IMG/VR virus record: IMGVR_UViG_3300010885_011255
Location: 1-24,274 of that record
Direction: 5' to 3' (one strand)
From: a virus
DNA length: 24,274 nucleotides
In this document: positions 1 to 7,832 of the stretch, one piece after another
How the letters are laid out: the number at the start of each line of letters is the position of its first letter
Numbering within the stretch: the first letter of the stretch is position 1
Notes under the pieces: generated by a model
Seen by the model: the letters and a program-made list of their open reading frames with translations, nothing else
What the model was told of the DNA's origin: nothing
Database searches by the model: none
Program-made: the position numbers and the translations under genes

Positions 1-1032
1 AGTAATCACACTTGAGGCAGCCGATGTCACGGCATTGGTCACAGCAGCAACGACTACAGAATCTACAAGGCTTAGAGTTCCAGCAGTTAGAACAGGGGCA
101 ACGGTGACAGCACTTTTTACAATCACATTGGCACTAGCGTTGTTGACGGTTATGAAGTTTGGATTTCCACCAAAGATGGCTACTAATCCAGCCCCAGTAA
201 TACTTGCGACACCGAGGTCGCACAAACGAAGAACGGTGTAGTCAGCATTACTGCTCTTTGTAAAAGTTCCAGAAACTTCACAGTTCAAGATGTTTACATT
301 CCCTGTACCAGTGGGCGTAGTGACAGTAAGGTTTGTCATCTTTATGCCCGCAATAGTACAGCCAGTACTTGTGCTTACAGTTCCAGAGATTACGATGTTC
401 CCACCAATAAGCCCTGGACCAGTTATGGTCGTGTATTGGACAGTTATTGACGGGCTTTCAGTGTACGTTCCTGGGTGGACAATAATTGTCTTACGCTGCG
501 ATGTAACTAACGTCAACGCTTTAGTGATAGTGGCCACTGGTTTTAGAATGTCACCGTTACCAGTGGTGTTGTTGCCGTCTACTTGGCTAACGTGGATTTC
601 GTAGTCGTAACCAGTGAATGCAGCAGCAACTTCGGCTCTAGTAGCAGCAGCTTGGACCTCAGCCAAGTAGACAGCAGCTGCCGCAGTATTCGGATCGGCA
701 AGTGCGGTGTCGGGGTCTACATCTACCAGCTCATCAAAGTCAAATGGACCAGCACCGCCAGGGAGACGCACGGTACGAATAAGGGTAGTAAGCCCACTGA
801 CATAAACACCAACACTCCAATACATCCCTACTGGAAGTTGAAGTAGCTCAAAGTTCGAAACCGGAACACCCGCAACAATAGAGAGTTCAATACGCTTCGG
901 GAAGATAACGGTGTTGTCGACAGTCCGAGTAGCAGGCTTTCCAGCAGAGAAAGCTGTTGCCACAATTTTTGCGTCAGTAACGCTAGTACCGCCCAAAGAG
1001 TCGATCAGAGTACTGATGTTGATAATTGCCAT
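1..1032 (-). CDS. Tail fibre/tailspike protein with right-handed beta-helix repeats (3' end beyond window)
   Basis: The frame is open from the ATG at 1032 to base 1 (344 codons, no stop), so the C-terminus lies outside the window. Residues 1-110 look like a beta-rich virion-attachment domain (a run around IELSIVAGVPV, then VYVSGLTTLIRTVRLPGG). Residues 110-140 are Ala-rich and probably helical. From about 150 the sequence changes to DGNNTTGNGD, then PVATITKAL, then IIVHPGTYTESPSI. That series is the classic entry into a pectate-lyase-like parallel beta-helix (DUF1565-like), and short hydrophobic rungs continue to the edge. Such proteins in phages are usually tail fibres or spikes that bind or cut surface glycans; that role is inferred. 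It lies 15 bases downstream of the glycosyltransferase gene on the same strand, probably one transcript. No strong Shine-Dalgarno site precedes it. No catalytic residues can be judged from this fragment. Confidence 0.72.
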   Translation of the reverse strand, partial: MAIINISTLIDSLGGTSVTDAKIVATAFSAGKPATRTVDNTVIFPKRIELSIVAGVPVSNFELLQLPVGMYWSVGVYVSGLTTLIRTVRLPGGAGPFDFDELVDVDPDTALADPNTAAAAVYLAEVQAAATRAEVAAAFTGYDYEIHVSQVDGNNTTGNGDILKPVATITKALTLVTSQRKTIIVHPGTYTESPSITVQYTTITGPGLIGGNIVISGTVSTSTGCTIAGIKMTNLTVTTPTGTGNVNILNCEVSGTFTKSSNADYTVLRLCDLGVASITGAGLVAIFGGNPNFITVNNASANVIVKSAVTVAPVLTAGTLSLVDSVVVAAVTNAVTSAASSVIT

Positions 1033-1047
1033 ATATCAATAGTACCG

Positions 1048-2085
1048 CTAAACGTAGAAGGCGAGATTATTCTTGAGACGCTCGTTGTCTGGAGCGAGCT
1101 CGTGAGCAACGGTTCCATACTTGAGCGCCAGTTCGTTCTGACCCAGACGATGGGCACAAATGGCAGCCAAGTCGTAGGCTTTCTCTCCCCACGCAAATGC
1201 TTCACGCTGGTACGCCAAGATGTGATTGCCATCCTCGATTGCGATTGCTTTCTCAGATGCAGCCAGTCCTTCTGCCCATTGCTCACGGTCATAGTGCCAC
1301 TGTGCGAGTTCGACCCACGCTTCTCGGTAGTGGGGGATTTCTTCTGTTGCCTGCTGAAGCCAGAGCTTACCCTCGATGCCAGGAGACATCTCAGCCAAGA
1401 AGCGACAGGCCCGAGCCCGATCCACATTCCACACGGCACTCTTTAGATTCAGATACCGGACAAACTCCTCTTTGGCTTCACGGATACGGGAGTAGAAGAA
1501 CAGCTCCCGCGAATAGTAGTACGCATACCGAGCATCTTCTGGTTCTTCTCTTGCCCAGAACTCAAGCAGGTGGAGGTAATTCCCCCGAGACTTAGTTTCA
1601 TCTGGATGATGTTCCATTGTGATATTGACGGGCCGCTCGACTTGAGTGATGTCGACTACGCAGATTGCCTCGTGGATTGCCCACCTCCAGCGATACCCGT
1701 GCCGAGCATGGATCCGTTGAGCCAAGAAAGTCAAGTCCTCGTTGTAGACAAAGCTCGGACGGGGAAGTGTAATTCCGTCCTCAAGGCACTTCTCTAGTTC
1801 TTGCCGGAAGTTAGGACTAATGATTTCATCCATGTCCATTGAGATGCAGTAGTCGATGTCGTCGGGAATTCCGTCGAGGGCCGCATTTCGAGCAGTGTCA
1901 AATCTCCACGGATCGACGGTAGTTTTGATTACGCTAATCCCTAGATCACGGGCAATCTGAACGGTATCGTCTTCTGATCCAGTGTCGCAAATCAGCAGGT
2001 AGTCGGCATCTTTGGCCGACTGATACCAGCGCTCGACGTGCTTCGCCTCGTTCTTGGCGATTGTGTAGATAGCAATCTTTACCAT
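1048..2085 (-). CDS. Family 2 glycosyltransferase with C-terminal TPR-like helical repeats
   Basis: The protein has 345 residues. The N-terminal half is a GT-A fold: IAIYTIAKNEA at 4-14, the nucleotide-binding segment CDTGSEDDT at 33-41, the DxD-type metal site DMDE at 84-87, and the WRWAIHEAI segment near 133-141 seen in this subfamily. From about 175 to the end the protein is helical with TPR-like pairs (for example EAWVELAQWHYDREQWAEGL and LALKYGTVAHELAPDN), a common arrangement in GT2-TPR proteins. It probably transfers a sugar from a nucleotide-sugar donor in the host cytoplasm; the acceptor is unknown. Candidates are a virion protein, phage DNA, or host surface glycan. Its position directly before a tail-fibre gene mildly favours a virion or receptor-related role. 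The gene begins 6 bases after the primase-helicase stop, so the two are likely co-transcribed. GT2 membership is strong; the substrate cannot be told. Confidence 0.85.
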   Translation of the reverse strand: MVKIAIYTIAKNEAKHVERWYQSAKDADYLLICDTGSEDDTVQIARDLGISVIKTTVDPWRFDTARNAALDGIPDDIDYCISMDMDEIISPNFRQELEKCLEDGITLPRPSFVYNEDLTFLAQRIHARHGYRWRWAIHEAICVVDITQVERPVNITMEHHPDETKSRGNYLHLLEFWAREEPEDARYAYYYSRELFFYSRIREAKEEFVRYLNLKSAVWNVDRARACRFLAEMSPGIEGKLWLQQATEEIPHYREAWVELAQWHYDREQWAEGLAASEKAIAIEDGNHILAYQREAFAWGEKAYDLAAICAHRLGQNELALKYGTVAHELAPDNERLKNNLAFYV

Positions 2086-2091
2086 GTCAGC

Positions 2092-4743
2092 CTAGCGAGC
2101 CCAGTTAACGCTTGAGCTGAGACCAGCAATATCGAAGGCACCACCAGCAGTGTGGCTTGGGGCCGCAGTTGGGATAAAGCCACGATTCATCAACATCGCG
2201 CGACTTCCATCTCCCTCGATGGGGATACCTCGGTCACGAAGTTTACGGAGCAGGGCAATCTGAGTCATGGCTCGTTCACCGCGAGATTCGCTCCACATGC
2301 GGTAGCGGAGGTACATGCTACTAATAGCAAGGTTGAGTCCAGGAGTCTCTTCCGTTTCCTCGACCAAGAACATTCCAATACGGTCCTCACTACGGCGATA
2401 CACATCTGAGGCTTGGTGCACAGCAGTACACCAACCAAGAGGGTCAATGTCCTTGGACCCCAAGTACTTTATTGCACCCTCGACAGCCCATGCCAGAATT
2501 GCAGGCATGCCACCCTCGGGATCGAACAAGAACTCCTTGAGCGTGGGATCAGCCACCGCAGGAACCTGCGACCACGGAATCGGACGAATACGACGCCACA
2601 TTGCATCGTCAGTAATGATTGGTCGGTGGTTGGTCGTGAGCCACAACTTGGCGTGCGACTGAAACGTAAACGGCTTCTCACCGGGAGAGCGCGCCGAGAT
2701 TTCAGACGAACCAGTCAACTTCTTGACTGCGTTCTCCTTGATACGCTCCGACTCAGGCAACTCGTCAACCCAGACCATACGACGACCACGGAGTTCAGCC
2801 CAGTGGTAGAGGTCGGTGTTGTTGGACTGTCCGTTGTCCTGAGCAAGAATAGTAGAGTCCATCGGCCACGCGTACTGCTGAGTTCCGAGGCACTTAACGA
2901 TTGCCTCGACAAAGGTGTTTTTACCCGACCCAGGGGGACCGTAAACAAGGAACATCACATCTTGTGTGTTGAGACCAGTGATTGTGTAGCCAACCGCACG
3001 CTGAATCCAGTCCTGAAGTTCCTTATCTCCGCCCGTAGCAAAGTCAACAAACTCAGTCCAACGGTTGTTGACTCGGCCTGGCTGGTAGGCAACAGGGCTA
3101 CGTCGCGTGATGTGGAGGTCGGGACGGCCCTTAAGGAGTTCTCCAGTCCGCAGGTCGACGACACCATTCTTGACACCGAGTAGGTGATCGTCGCTATCCC
3201 ACTCATCGACTGGCACAAAGACACGGGGGTCAGAGGTACAGCTGTCAATAGCTGAGTTAAGACGAGCGTTTGACTTAGTCTGCATAGCCCACTTCATGAC
3301 TTCTTGCTTCTTGTTGGGGTCGTCGTAGTGGATCACCTCACTGGCGATAGTCACAGAGACACGCTTCGCCAACTCACGCAACTCGAGGTTCTCAATGTCG
3401 TTTTTCCAGTGTGTCCCAGACCATGTGTACCAGCCAAGACCTGGAGTGTAGCGAACACCCTGACCAAAGTTGTCAACAATACGACGCCCATTCCCGACGT
3501 CGGTGAGCGAACGCTGTCCAGCAATTCCACCGTCCTCTGGGTTTACAGCATCGGGGTCCTTGGGAACATCGATGTTTCCCATAGTTGAAGCGCCCATGAT
3601 TGATTCACCGTTGTGGACACCGATGGAAACCATGCCACCAATAGTTCCGTCTAGTGAATAGTCGACGTCGTCGTCAGGATCACTAGTTGAGACGGAAGCC
3701 GTGCGCGAAAACGATGCTGAGGTATTTTGCGACCCACCAGCAATACGGGCAGCAGCCTCTTTCTCCCAGTCAGAGATTCCAGTCCAGCCCCGCGAGTGCT
3801 TGGGGTTGTTGTGTACAAAGTCAATAGCTCGACGGACGTGGCCGAGAAGTCCGGTCGCTCCTTCGAGTTCGAGTGGGGGACGAACCTTTTCATAGTTGAA
3901 ACGGATCATCATGTTTTCTACGGCCTGACGACCGAGCTCATCCTGAGGAAACTTGTTAGCAAGAGCACAGGACATGGCGTAGATAGTTACGGCACGCTCG
4001 CCCTCCTCAAGACCCTCCTCAAGAAGCTTGTCCACGTCAATGCGCTCGCCCTTAAACTCAAGACCGTCAAGAGCAGACCAGTCACCAGAGCCGAGGGACG
4101 TCGAGCTACGCATTGAAGCAGTACGACCACGCTTACGCAGAGTGTCGAGCAGTTCATCAGGGGCTTCGGCCATGTGGATTTCCCACGGAGCGTGGCCAGG
4201 CTTCCATCCATAGGACACACCTGAGATGTGATTAGAGGGGTGAAGCAAAACATAGCCGTTGTGCTTTATGTCAATACCGGGAAGCTTGGCCGCCCTAAGG
4301 TTGCCAATTAACTCTTCCTTGAACTCACACTTATAGAAGAGGTGCCGTCCGCGAAGGATCTGTCCCTTGTAGGTGTATTCACCAGTAATGGCTTCTACAG
4401 TCGGGGGGAGTGCCCCATTGACCAGTTCCTCAAACTTGAGGAACGATTCAAAGCCACCCGATCGAGGGTCAATGTCGACTACAAAAAAGCCGGAGTCCCG
4501 ACAGGCAACGCCGATGTTGTACCGGGATTCAGCACGCCACCACGACGAAATCTGATTGGGATCGGTTGTGGCCTGATTGGGCCAGTCGTAGATAGCGGGG
4601 TGCTTACCAATGTCCTTGGGGTCAGAGTGCTGACCACCACAGGTGCACCGACCACCCTCGGTCACCCCATGACAGGGAAGAATTTTCCAGCCTAACCCCG
4701 TGTACCACGAAGCCAGCTTTTCCAAATTTTGTTCGTCGCTCAC
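2092..4743 (-). CDS. Bifunctional primase-polymerase / SF3 replicative helicase
   Basis: The 883-residue protein starts at a GTG preceded by AGGA. Residues 1-215 match the PrimPol family: Cys/His pattern PCHG...RCTCGG...H (24-39), GKHP at 46-49, the metal-binding VVDIDPR at 88-94, GRHLFY at 132-137, and GYVLLHPSNH near 163-172. An all-helical region follows, then a Ser/Thr/Asp-rich linker (about 335-420). The C-terminal part is a D5/SF3-type helicase: Walker A GPPGSGKNT at 602-610, Walker B MVWVDE at 656-661, sensor-like LTTNHRP at 702-708, and Arg717-Arg718. The protein should synthesise primers and unwind DNA at the phage fork. Fusing both activities in one chain is well known in phages and plasmids. 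The gene diverges from the lysis island across a 198-base gap and leads a minus-strand unit with the glycosyltransferase and tail-fibre genes. Confidence 0.92.
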   Translation of the reverse strand: MSDEQNLEKLASWYTGLGWKILPCHGVTEGGRCTCGGQHSDPKDIGKHPAIYDWPNQATTDPNQISSWWRAESRYNIGVACRDSGFFVVDIDPRSGGFESFLKFEELVNGALPPTVEAITGEYTYKGQILRGRHLFYKCEFKEELIGNLRAAKLPGIDIKHNGYVLLHPSNHISGVSYGWKPGHAPWEIHMAEAPDELLDTLRKRGRTASMRSSTSLGSGDWSALDGLEFKGERIDVDKLLEEGLEEGERAVTIYAMSCALANKFPQDELGRQAVENMMIRFNYEKVRPPLELEGATGLLGHVRRAIDFVHNNPKHSRGWTGISDWEKEAAARIAGGSQNTSASFSRTASVSTSDPDDDVDYSLDGTIGGMVSIGVHNGESIMGASTMGNIDVPKDPDAVNPEDGGIAGQRSLTDVGNGRRIVDNFGQGVRYTPGLGWYTWSGTHWKNDIENLELRELAKRVSVTIASEVIHYDDPNKKQEVMKWAMQTKSNARLNSAIDSCTSDPRVFVPVDEWDSDDHLLGVKNGVVDLRTGELLKGRPDLHITRRSPVAYQPGRVNNRWTEFVDFATGGDKELQDWIQRAVGYTITGLNTQDVMFLVYGPPGSGKNTFVEAIVKCLGTQQYAWPMDSTILAQDNGQSNNTDLYHWAELRGRRMVWVDELPESERIKENAVKKLTGSSEISARSPGEKPFTFQSHAKLWLTTNHRPIITDDAMWRRIRPIPWSQVPAVADPTLKEFLFDPEGGMPAILAWAVEGAIKYLGSKDIDPLGWCTAVHQASDVYRRSEDRIGMFLVEETEETPGLNLAISSMYLRYRMWSESRGERAMTQIALLRKLRDRGIPIEGDGSRAMLMNRGFIPTAAPSHTAGGAFDIAGLSSSVNWAR

Positions 4744-4941
4744 CGTATTCCTGACTGTGCAAGTGTCCCAACTCTATCTTCTTCTGTGTCAAAAGAGAGT
4801 GGAAAGACCATAGTAACACGAAAACTCGCCTGCCACAAAGAGCGGTAAAATAGACTTAATACACAAATATTCCGTCGTATTACAGCTACCGAGAGGCTGA
4901 CGGATAGCCCTGTCTGCCCACTACCAGAAAGTGTATCCCAC
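4744..4941. promoter_or_regulatory. Divergent intergenic region between primase-helicase and lysis island
   Basis: This 198-base stretch is the longest non-coding interval in the window and must carry signals for both directions. On the plus strand a TAAAAT box lies at 4846-4851. Between it and the start at 4942, TCCGTC (4871-4876) and GACGGA (4899-4904) could pair across a 22-base loop in the leader, but a 6-bp repeat is weak evidence. On the minus strand a TACTAT box (4810-4815) could serve the primase gene, with a poor -35. A consensus-like TTGACA (minus strand, 4787-4792) has no -10 box at the right distance. No convincing coding sequence or RNA gene was seen. Confidence 0.5.
4844..4862 (+). 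promoter_or_regulatory. Promoter-like motif upstream of the lysis island
   Basis: The sequence GGTAAAATAGACTTAATAC contains a -10-like TAAAAT followed by AGA. It matches the element at 6983-7001 in 14 of 19 positions (GGTAAAAT, five variable bases with one chance match, TAATAC), and its TARAATAGA core matches two minus-strand sites (11013-11021 and 18344-18352). No TTGACA-like -35 sits 16-18 bases upstream. If used, transcription would begin near 4858 and leave a leader of about 84 bases before the first lysis gene. The assignment rests on recurrence in intergenic gaps only. Confidence 0.5.
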
Positions 4942-5241
4942 ATGAAAGAAATCACCAAGAGCATTGTGCTCCGTTCCATCGGTATTGTGCTGATGACGTT
5001 TATCCCTGGAATGGGGATTGGCGCTGTCGCAGCTGGTGGAGACTGGATGATGGGTGGCATCATTGCCACTGGCACATCATTCGCAACCGTTATTATTTAC
5101 CTCGGTGTCGTACTTGCTTGGTCAGGCAACTGGTCCGCGACCGACGTTCAAACTGCATTCCGCGCCGCTGCATCTAAGGCTGCCGAAGGCAACGAAGACG
5201 TTCAGGCCGCACTCGACAACATTCAAGAAGACCAGAGATAA
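4942..5241 (+). CDS. Small two-helix membrane protein, holin candidate
   Basis: The 99-residue product has two hydrophobic segments, about residues 8-31 and 36-60, joined by a short turn containing AAGGDW. A soluble, charged helical tail (about 62-99) follows, rich in Ala, Glu and Asp. This size and topology fit phage holins, particularly the r1t-like group, which make the inner-membrane lesion that releases endolysin. Its place as first gene of a cluster containing an M23 endolysin supports that reading, but no diagnostic motif exists for holins. The Shine-Dalgarno site is poor (AGAAAG about 10 bases before the ATG), which could keep expression low. The next gene starts 13 bases after its stop. 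An alternative is an unrelated small membrane protein partnering the PA14 protein. Confidence 0.6.
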   Translation: MKEITKSIVLRSIGIVLMTFIPGMGIGAVAAGGDWMMGGIIATGTSFATVIIYLGVVLAWSGNWSATDVQTAFRAAASKAAEGNEDVQAALDNIQEDQR

Positions 5242-5254
5242 GTAAAAATATTCC

Positions 5255-6805
5255 ATGCGCTTACCGAGACAAGCGCTGGAAGTCGTAGCAACGACTAATG
5301 CGCTGATTGCTTCAATTCTTGGCGTTGTAGTGCTCCCACTTGTGCTACTGGCTTCTCCAGCATATTCATACCCCACTCCTCAGTCACAAGAGGAGTACAA
5401 CCGATATGTCCGTGAAGCCGACGCTAGAATTGAACAATCACGCGCAGATCTCGAGAGCGCTCAATCTAATCTGATTGACGCGTCTTTTGCTGTTGAATCC
5501 GCACAGACGCAGTTGGCTGAGTCCGAAAATCAACTGGCTCAGACCACGCTCAATCTGGCAATAGCGCAGGTGGCGTATGAGTCTGCTGTTGCTGAGTTAT
5601 CTACGGCTCAGAGCAATTACGACAACAATCTTATTCCCGACACCGAATCTCCAGGCGAAGAGCGGATTCCTGGCATACGCGCAGACATCTACAATCAACT
5701 ATCTGCCCCCAACCCCACCCGCGCAGACAATCTCTACAATCTCTGTAAGACGGTGACGTTCACGCACATCAACCATCAGTGGGGCGGTGGGAGTGTCGAA
5801 GGGTGTGGAAACGATTCTGTGATGATCCACTACACCGGATACCTTACGATCCCAGAGTCCACACCATACGGATATGACTTTCTCAACAACGCCGACGACG
5901 GCTGGTACATGACACTTGATGGAATGGTTATCAACGACAACTGGGTACTCAAAGGTTGTGGCGGTTGGTGGAGTCAGAAGTTTCACCTCGAGGCCGGACG
6001 TTCGTACCAACTTGACGCTTGGTACTATGAGTGGAGCGGTGGAGCGTGCTCGACGCTGTACTACGACAACGGGTACACCTGGGGAGTAATCCCAGCCAGC
6101 TGGTACTCGCAGAACGACTACGCCGAGATAACTTATATACACAATCCTGCGCTTCTGGCCATCCTCCAAGAAAAACAAGCCGTACAAAGTAGAGCATCGT
6201 CAAGTCTCTTAGTCGCCGAAGAAGGCTATACCTCGGCTCAAGACAGATATAACACAGCCTTAACTCTTACGGAGCAGACAGCTCAAGCTAAATCAGAAGC
6301 TGAAGTAGCCGTTCCTCCCCTCGAAGAAGCACTGCAAAACGCCTTGGATATGCGGGCTTCAATTCAGCCATACATTCCCTATGTAGAGCCAGAGCCAGAG
6401 CCAGAGCCAGAGCCAACTACAGAATCCACCCCAGAACCTTCCCCCGAACCTACAGTTAAGCCAACTGTAGAGCCAACTCCTCCGACCGAAGAAGAAGTCA
6501 TGGAGGAGTTGTGGGCGGAGGCAACAGCTGACGACATTGTCGTCTCAGAAGAACTTGCGGCCATTCCAGTCCTCGGTAGCGCGATCGTAGCACTGGCAGA
6601 TGCAATCAACTTTGTCGGCAACGTGGGTGCTGACATGTCTCCCGAGGTCCGCAAGCAATCTGAAAAAGTTGTTGTCTCCGCCATCATCGTTACGCAGATT
6701 GCTACGCAAGCTGCCGCCACTGCAACTATGGCTGCTACCACATCAGCGAGCGCCTCAGCCTCTTCAAAATCAGGATCATCGAGCACGGGAAGGAGGAAAC
6801 AATGA
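5255..6805 (+). CDS. Secreted coiled-coil protein with PA14 domain and proline-rich spacer
   Basis: The protein has 516 residues. Residues 1-38 form a signal peptide or N-terminal anchor (basic start, hydrophobic 18-33, ASPAYS before a possible cleavage). Residues 45-122 are a coiled coil. Residues about 150-290 match the PA14 beta-barrel: NNADDGWYMTLDGMVIND at 211-228 (the DDG...DG core), a Trp, then FHLEAGRSYQLDAWYYE (243-259) and a Cys-containing final strand. Four cysteines (164, 184, 235, 265) could make disulfides outside the membrane. A second coiled coil spans about 300-370, a Glu-Pro/Thr-Pro spacer 377-411, and the C-terminus has hydrophobic helices (about 434-456, 471-495) before a Ser-rich basic tail. 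PA14 domains in other proteins often bind carbohydrate. This suggests a cell-envelope or surface protein, but its role is unknown. Its stop overlaps the next start (ATGA). Confidence 0.82.
   Translation: MRLPRQALEVVATTNALIASILGVVVLPLVLLASPAYSYPTPQSQEEYNRYVREADARIEQSRADLESAQSNLIDASFAVESAQTQLAESENQLAQTTLNLAIAQVAYESAVAELSTAQSNYDNNLIPDTESPGEERIPGIRADIYNQLSAPNPTRADNLYNLCKTVTFTHINHQWGGGSVEGCGNDSVMIHYTGYLTIPESTPYGYDFLNNADDGWYMTLDGMVINDNWVLKGCGGWWSQKFHLEAGRSYQLDAWYYEWSGGACSTLYYDNGYTWGVIPASWYSQNDYAEITYIHNPALLAILQEKQAVQSRASSSLLVAEEGYTSAQDRYNTALTLTEQTAQAKSEAEVAVPPLEEALQNALDMRASIQPYIPYVEPEPEPEPEPTTESTPEPSPEPTVKPTVEPTPPTEEEVMEELWAEATADDIVVSEELAAIPVLGSAIVALADAINFVGNVGADMSPEVRKQSEKVVVSAIIVTQIATQAAATATMAATTSASASASSKSGSSSTGRRKQ
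6791..6797 (+). promoter_or_regulatory. Strong ribosome binding site for the 58-residue membrane protein
   Basis: AGGAGGA ends four bases before the ATG at 6802 and lies inside the last codons of the PA14 gene. It is the best Shine-Dalgarno match on this strand and supports a real gene too short for ordinary ORF calling. Confidence 0.8.
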
Positions 6806-6978
6806 AAGGTTTTTTAAACGACATTATTGGACAGCTTTGGACATTGCTTGGCATGTTTGTCGCTTGGGTTGTACTCGAAGGATCGGCTAAAGAAGTAGTC
6901 GGATGGTGCATTCTTGTGTCACTCTGCATCTGGATTGTCACTTACAGGCTTCGCAACCCTAAAGACGACGACAAGTAA
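6802..6978 (+). CDS. 58-residue two-helix membrane protein, second holin/antiholin candidate
   Basis: The frame starts at an ATG overlapping the stop of the PA14 gene (ATGA), with a near-perfect ribosome binding site, and ends at TAA 6976-6978. The product begins MKGFLND, has two strongly hydrophobic stretches (about residues 8-27 and 32-51) separated by the charged turn LEGSAKEVV, and ends RLRNPKDDDK. Two helices with a short charged tail just before the endolysin gene is a usual holin arrangement. Since another two-helix protein opens the island, one may be holin and the other antiholin, or one may work with the PA14 protein. No sequence motif distinguishes these. Translational coupling with the PA14 protein suggests linked dosage. 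The gene is well supported by start context and composition; its function is inferred. Confidence 0.75.
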   Translation: MKGFLNDIIGQLWTLLGMFVAWVVLEGSAKEVVGWCILVSLCIWIVTYRLRNPKDDDK

Positions 6979-6982
6979 TCAC

Positions 6983-7001
6983 GGTAAAATTGTAGTAATA
7001 C
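6983..7001 (+). promoter_or_regulatory. Promoter-like motif upstream of the endolysin
   Basis: The sequence GGTAAAATTGTAGTAATAC in the 47-base gap before the endolysin repeats the layout of the element at 4844-4862 (GGTAAAAT, five bases, TAATAC). The TAAAAT box is at 6985-6990. It would give the endolysin its own transcript with a short leader that retains the AGGAAG ribosome binding site. No -35 box is evident. Confidence 0.5.
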
Positions 7002-7025
7002 TACTCCCACAAAGGAAGAAAAATC

Positions 7026-7829
7026 ATGGCAAAAGCACAATATGCAATCGACGGAAAGCCTGGAAAAGCTTGGAAAGTTACGTCCACAATGGGCTGGCGC
7101 ATCCACCCCGTCACAAAAACTAAAAAACACCACAACGGCACTGACATCTGGGCCTCAGCAGAGCCTTGCTGGATTGAAGCACCATATGATGGTACAGTCC
7201 TTTACATTGGCAACAATCCCGCTGGTTTTGGAAATAGTGTTACGCTACTTCACAAAATTAAAGGCGATTGGTACACCACGCTGTATGCACATATGGCTGA
7301 TGGGTCAATCAAGGTAAAAAAGGGTCAGAAAATTGAAGCCGGAACCCCGCTCGGAAAAATGGGATCGACAGGTATGTCAACTGGTAAGCACCTCCACTGG
7401 GAGCTTCATAAAGGTAAGGTACACACCTGGAACGCAACTGGAGCAGGTTACATCGAACCAGTTAAGTTCTTTGATCACCTCATTGAGTGGGAAAAGTCAA
7501 TTGCCACTGCACCAGTAGAGACCCCGCCCGACGCACCTGTTGCACCAGCTCCAACGCACGACGATCAAGGCGCTGCTGAATTGGTAAAGACTGAGGCAGC
7601 AGTAGCTGTCGCAGCCGCCGTTGCAGCCCCAGCTACCCCCATATCTCGACCCGCAGTCAAGGTTGGATCAAAGGGAGTACACGTCAAGCATCTTCAAGAG
7701 AAACTCGGCATTACTGCTGATGGAGTCTTTGGCCCTGACACTAAGAAGCACGTCATGGAGTTTCAGGCTAAGCACGACCTTAAGGTTGACGGAACTGTTG
7801 GGCCAAACACATGGAAGGCTATCGGCTAA
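7026..7829 (+). CDS. Endolysin: M23 peptidase plus C-terminal peptidoglycan-binding domain
   Basis: The 267-residue enzyme should cleave peptide cross-bridges of peptidoglycan at lysis. Residues about 15-150 form a zinc metallopeptidase of the M23 (lysostaphin/LytM) type: HNGTD at 36-40 supplies the first His and Asp, His89 lies in LYAHM, and HLH at 122-124 supplies the third zinc ligand. An Ala/Pro-rich linker (about 160-208) follows. Residues 210-267 are a PG_binding_1 domain (VGSKGVHVKHLQEKLG, ADGVFGPDTK, VMEFQ, VDGTVGPNTW), a wall-binding three-helix fold. There is no signal peptide, so export would depend on a holin. AGGAAG precedes the ATG. All catalytic residues are present. The next gene starts after a three-base gap. 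Confidence 0.93.
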   Translation: MAKAQYAIDGKPGKAWKVTSTMGWRIHPVTKTKKHHNGTDIWASAEPCWIEAPYDGTVLYIGNNPAGFGNSVTLLHKIKGDWYTTLYAHMADGSIKVKKGQKIEAGTPLGKMGSTGMSTGKHLHWELHKGKVHTWNATGAGYIEPVKFFDHLIEWEKSIATAPVETPPDAPVAPAPTHDDQGAAELVKTEAAVAVAAAVAAPATPISRPAVKVGSKGVHVKHLQEKLGITADGVFGPDTKKHVMEFQAKHDLKVDGTVGPNTWKAIG

Positions 7830-7832
7830 CTA

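Noticed and set aside
290-604. Plus-strand open frame of about 104 codons
   Set aside because: It is antisense to the beta-helix tail gene, which is open across the whole interval and has clear domain sequence; the product is compositionally a mirror of it.
1005-1439. Minus-strand open frame of 144 codons within the glycosyltransferase gene
   Set aside because: It lies in another frame of a gene with strong GT2 motifs and has no start signal or recognisable sequence.
4787-4792. Minus-strand TTGACA as a -35 box for the primase-helicase
   Set aside because: No -10-like sequence lies 16-18 bases downstream; the nearest TAGAGT is only 10 bases away.
6379-6786. Minus-strand frame antisense to the PA14 gene
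   Set aside because: Its Gly-Ser repeats are the complement of the Glu-Pro codons; no ribosome site or family resemblance.
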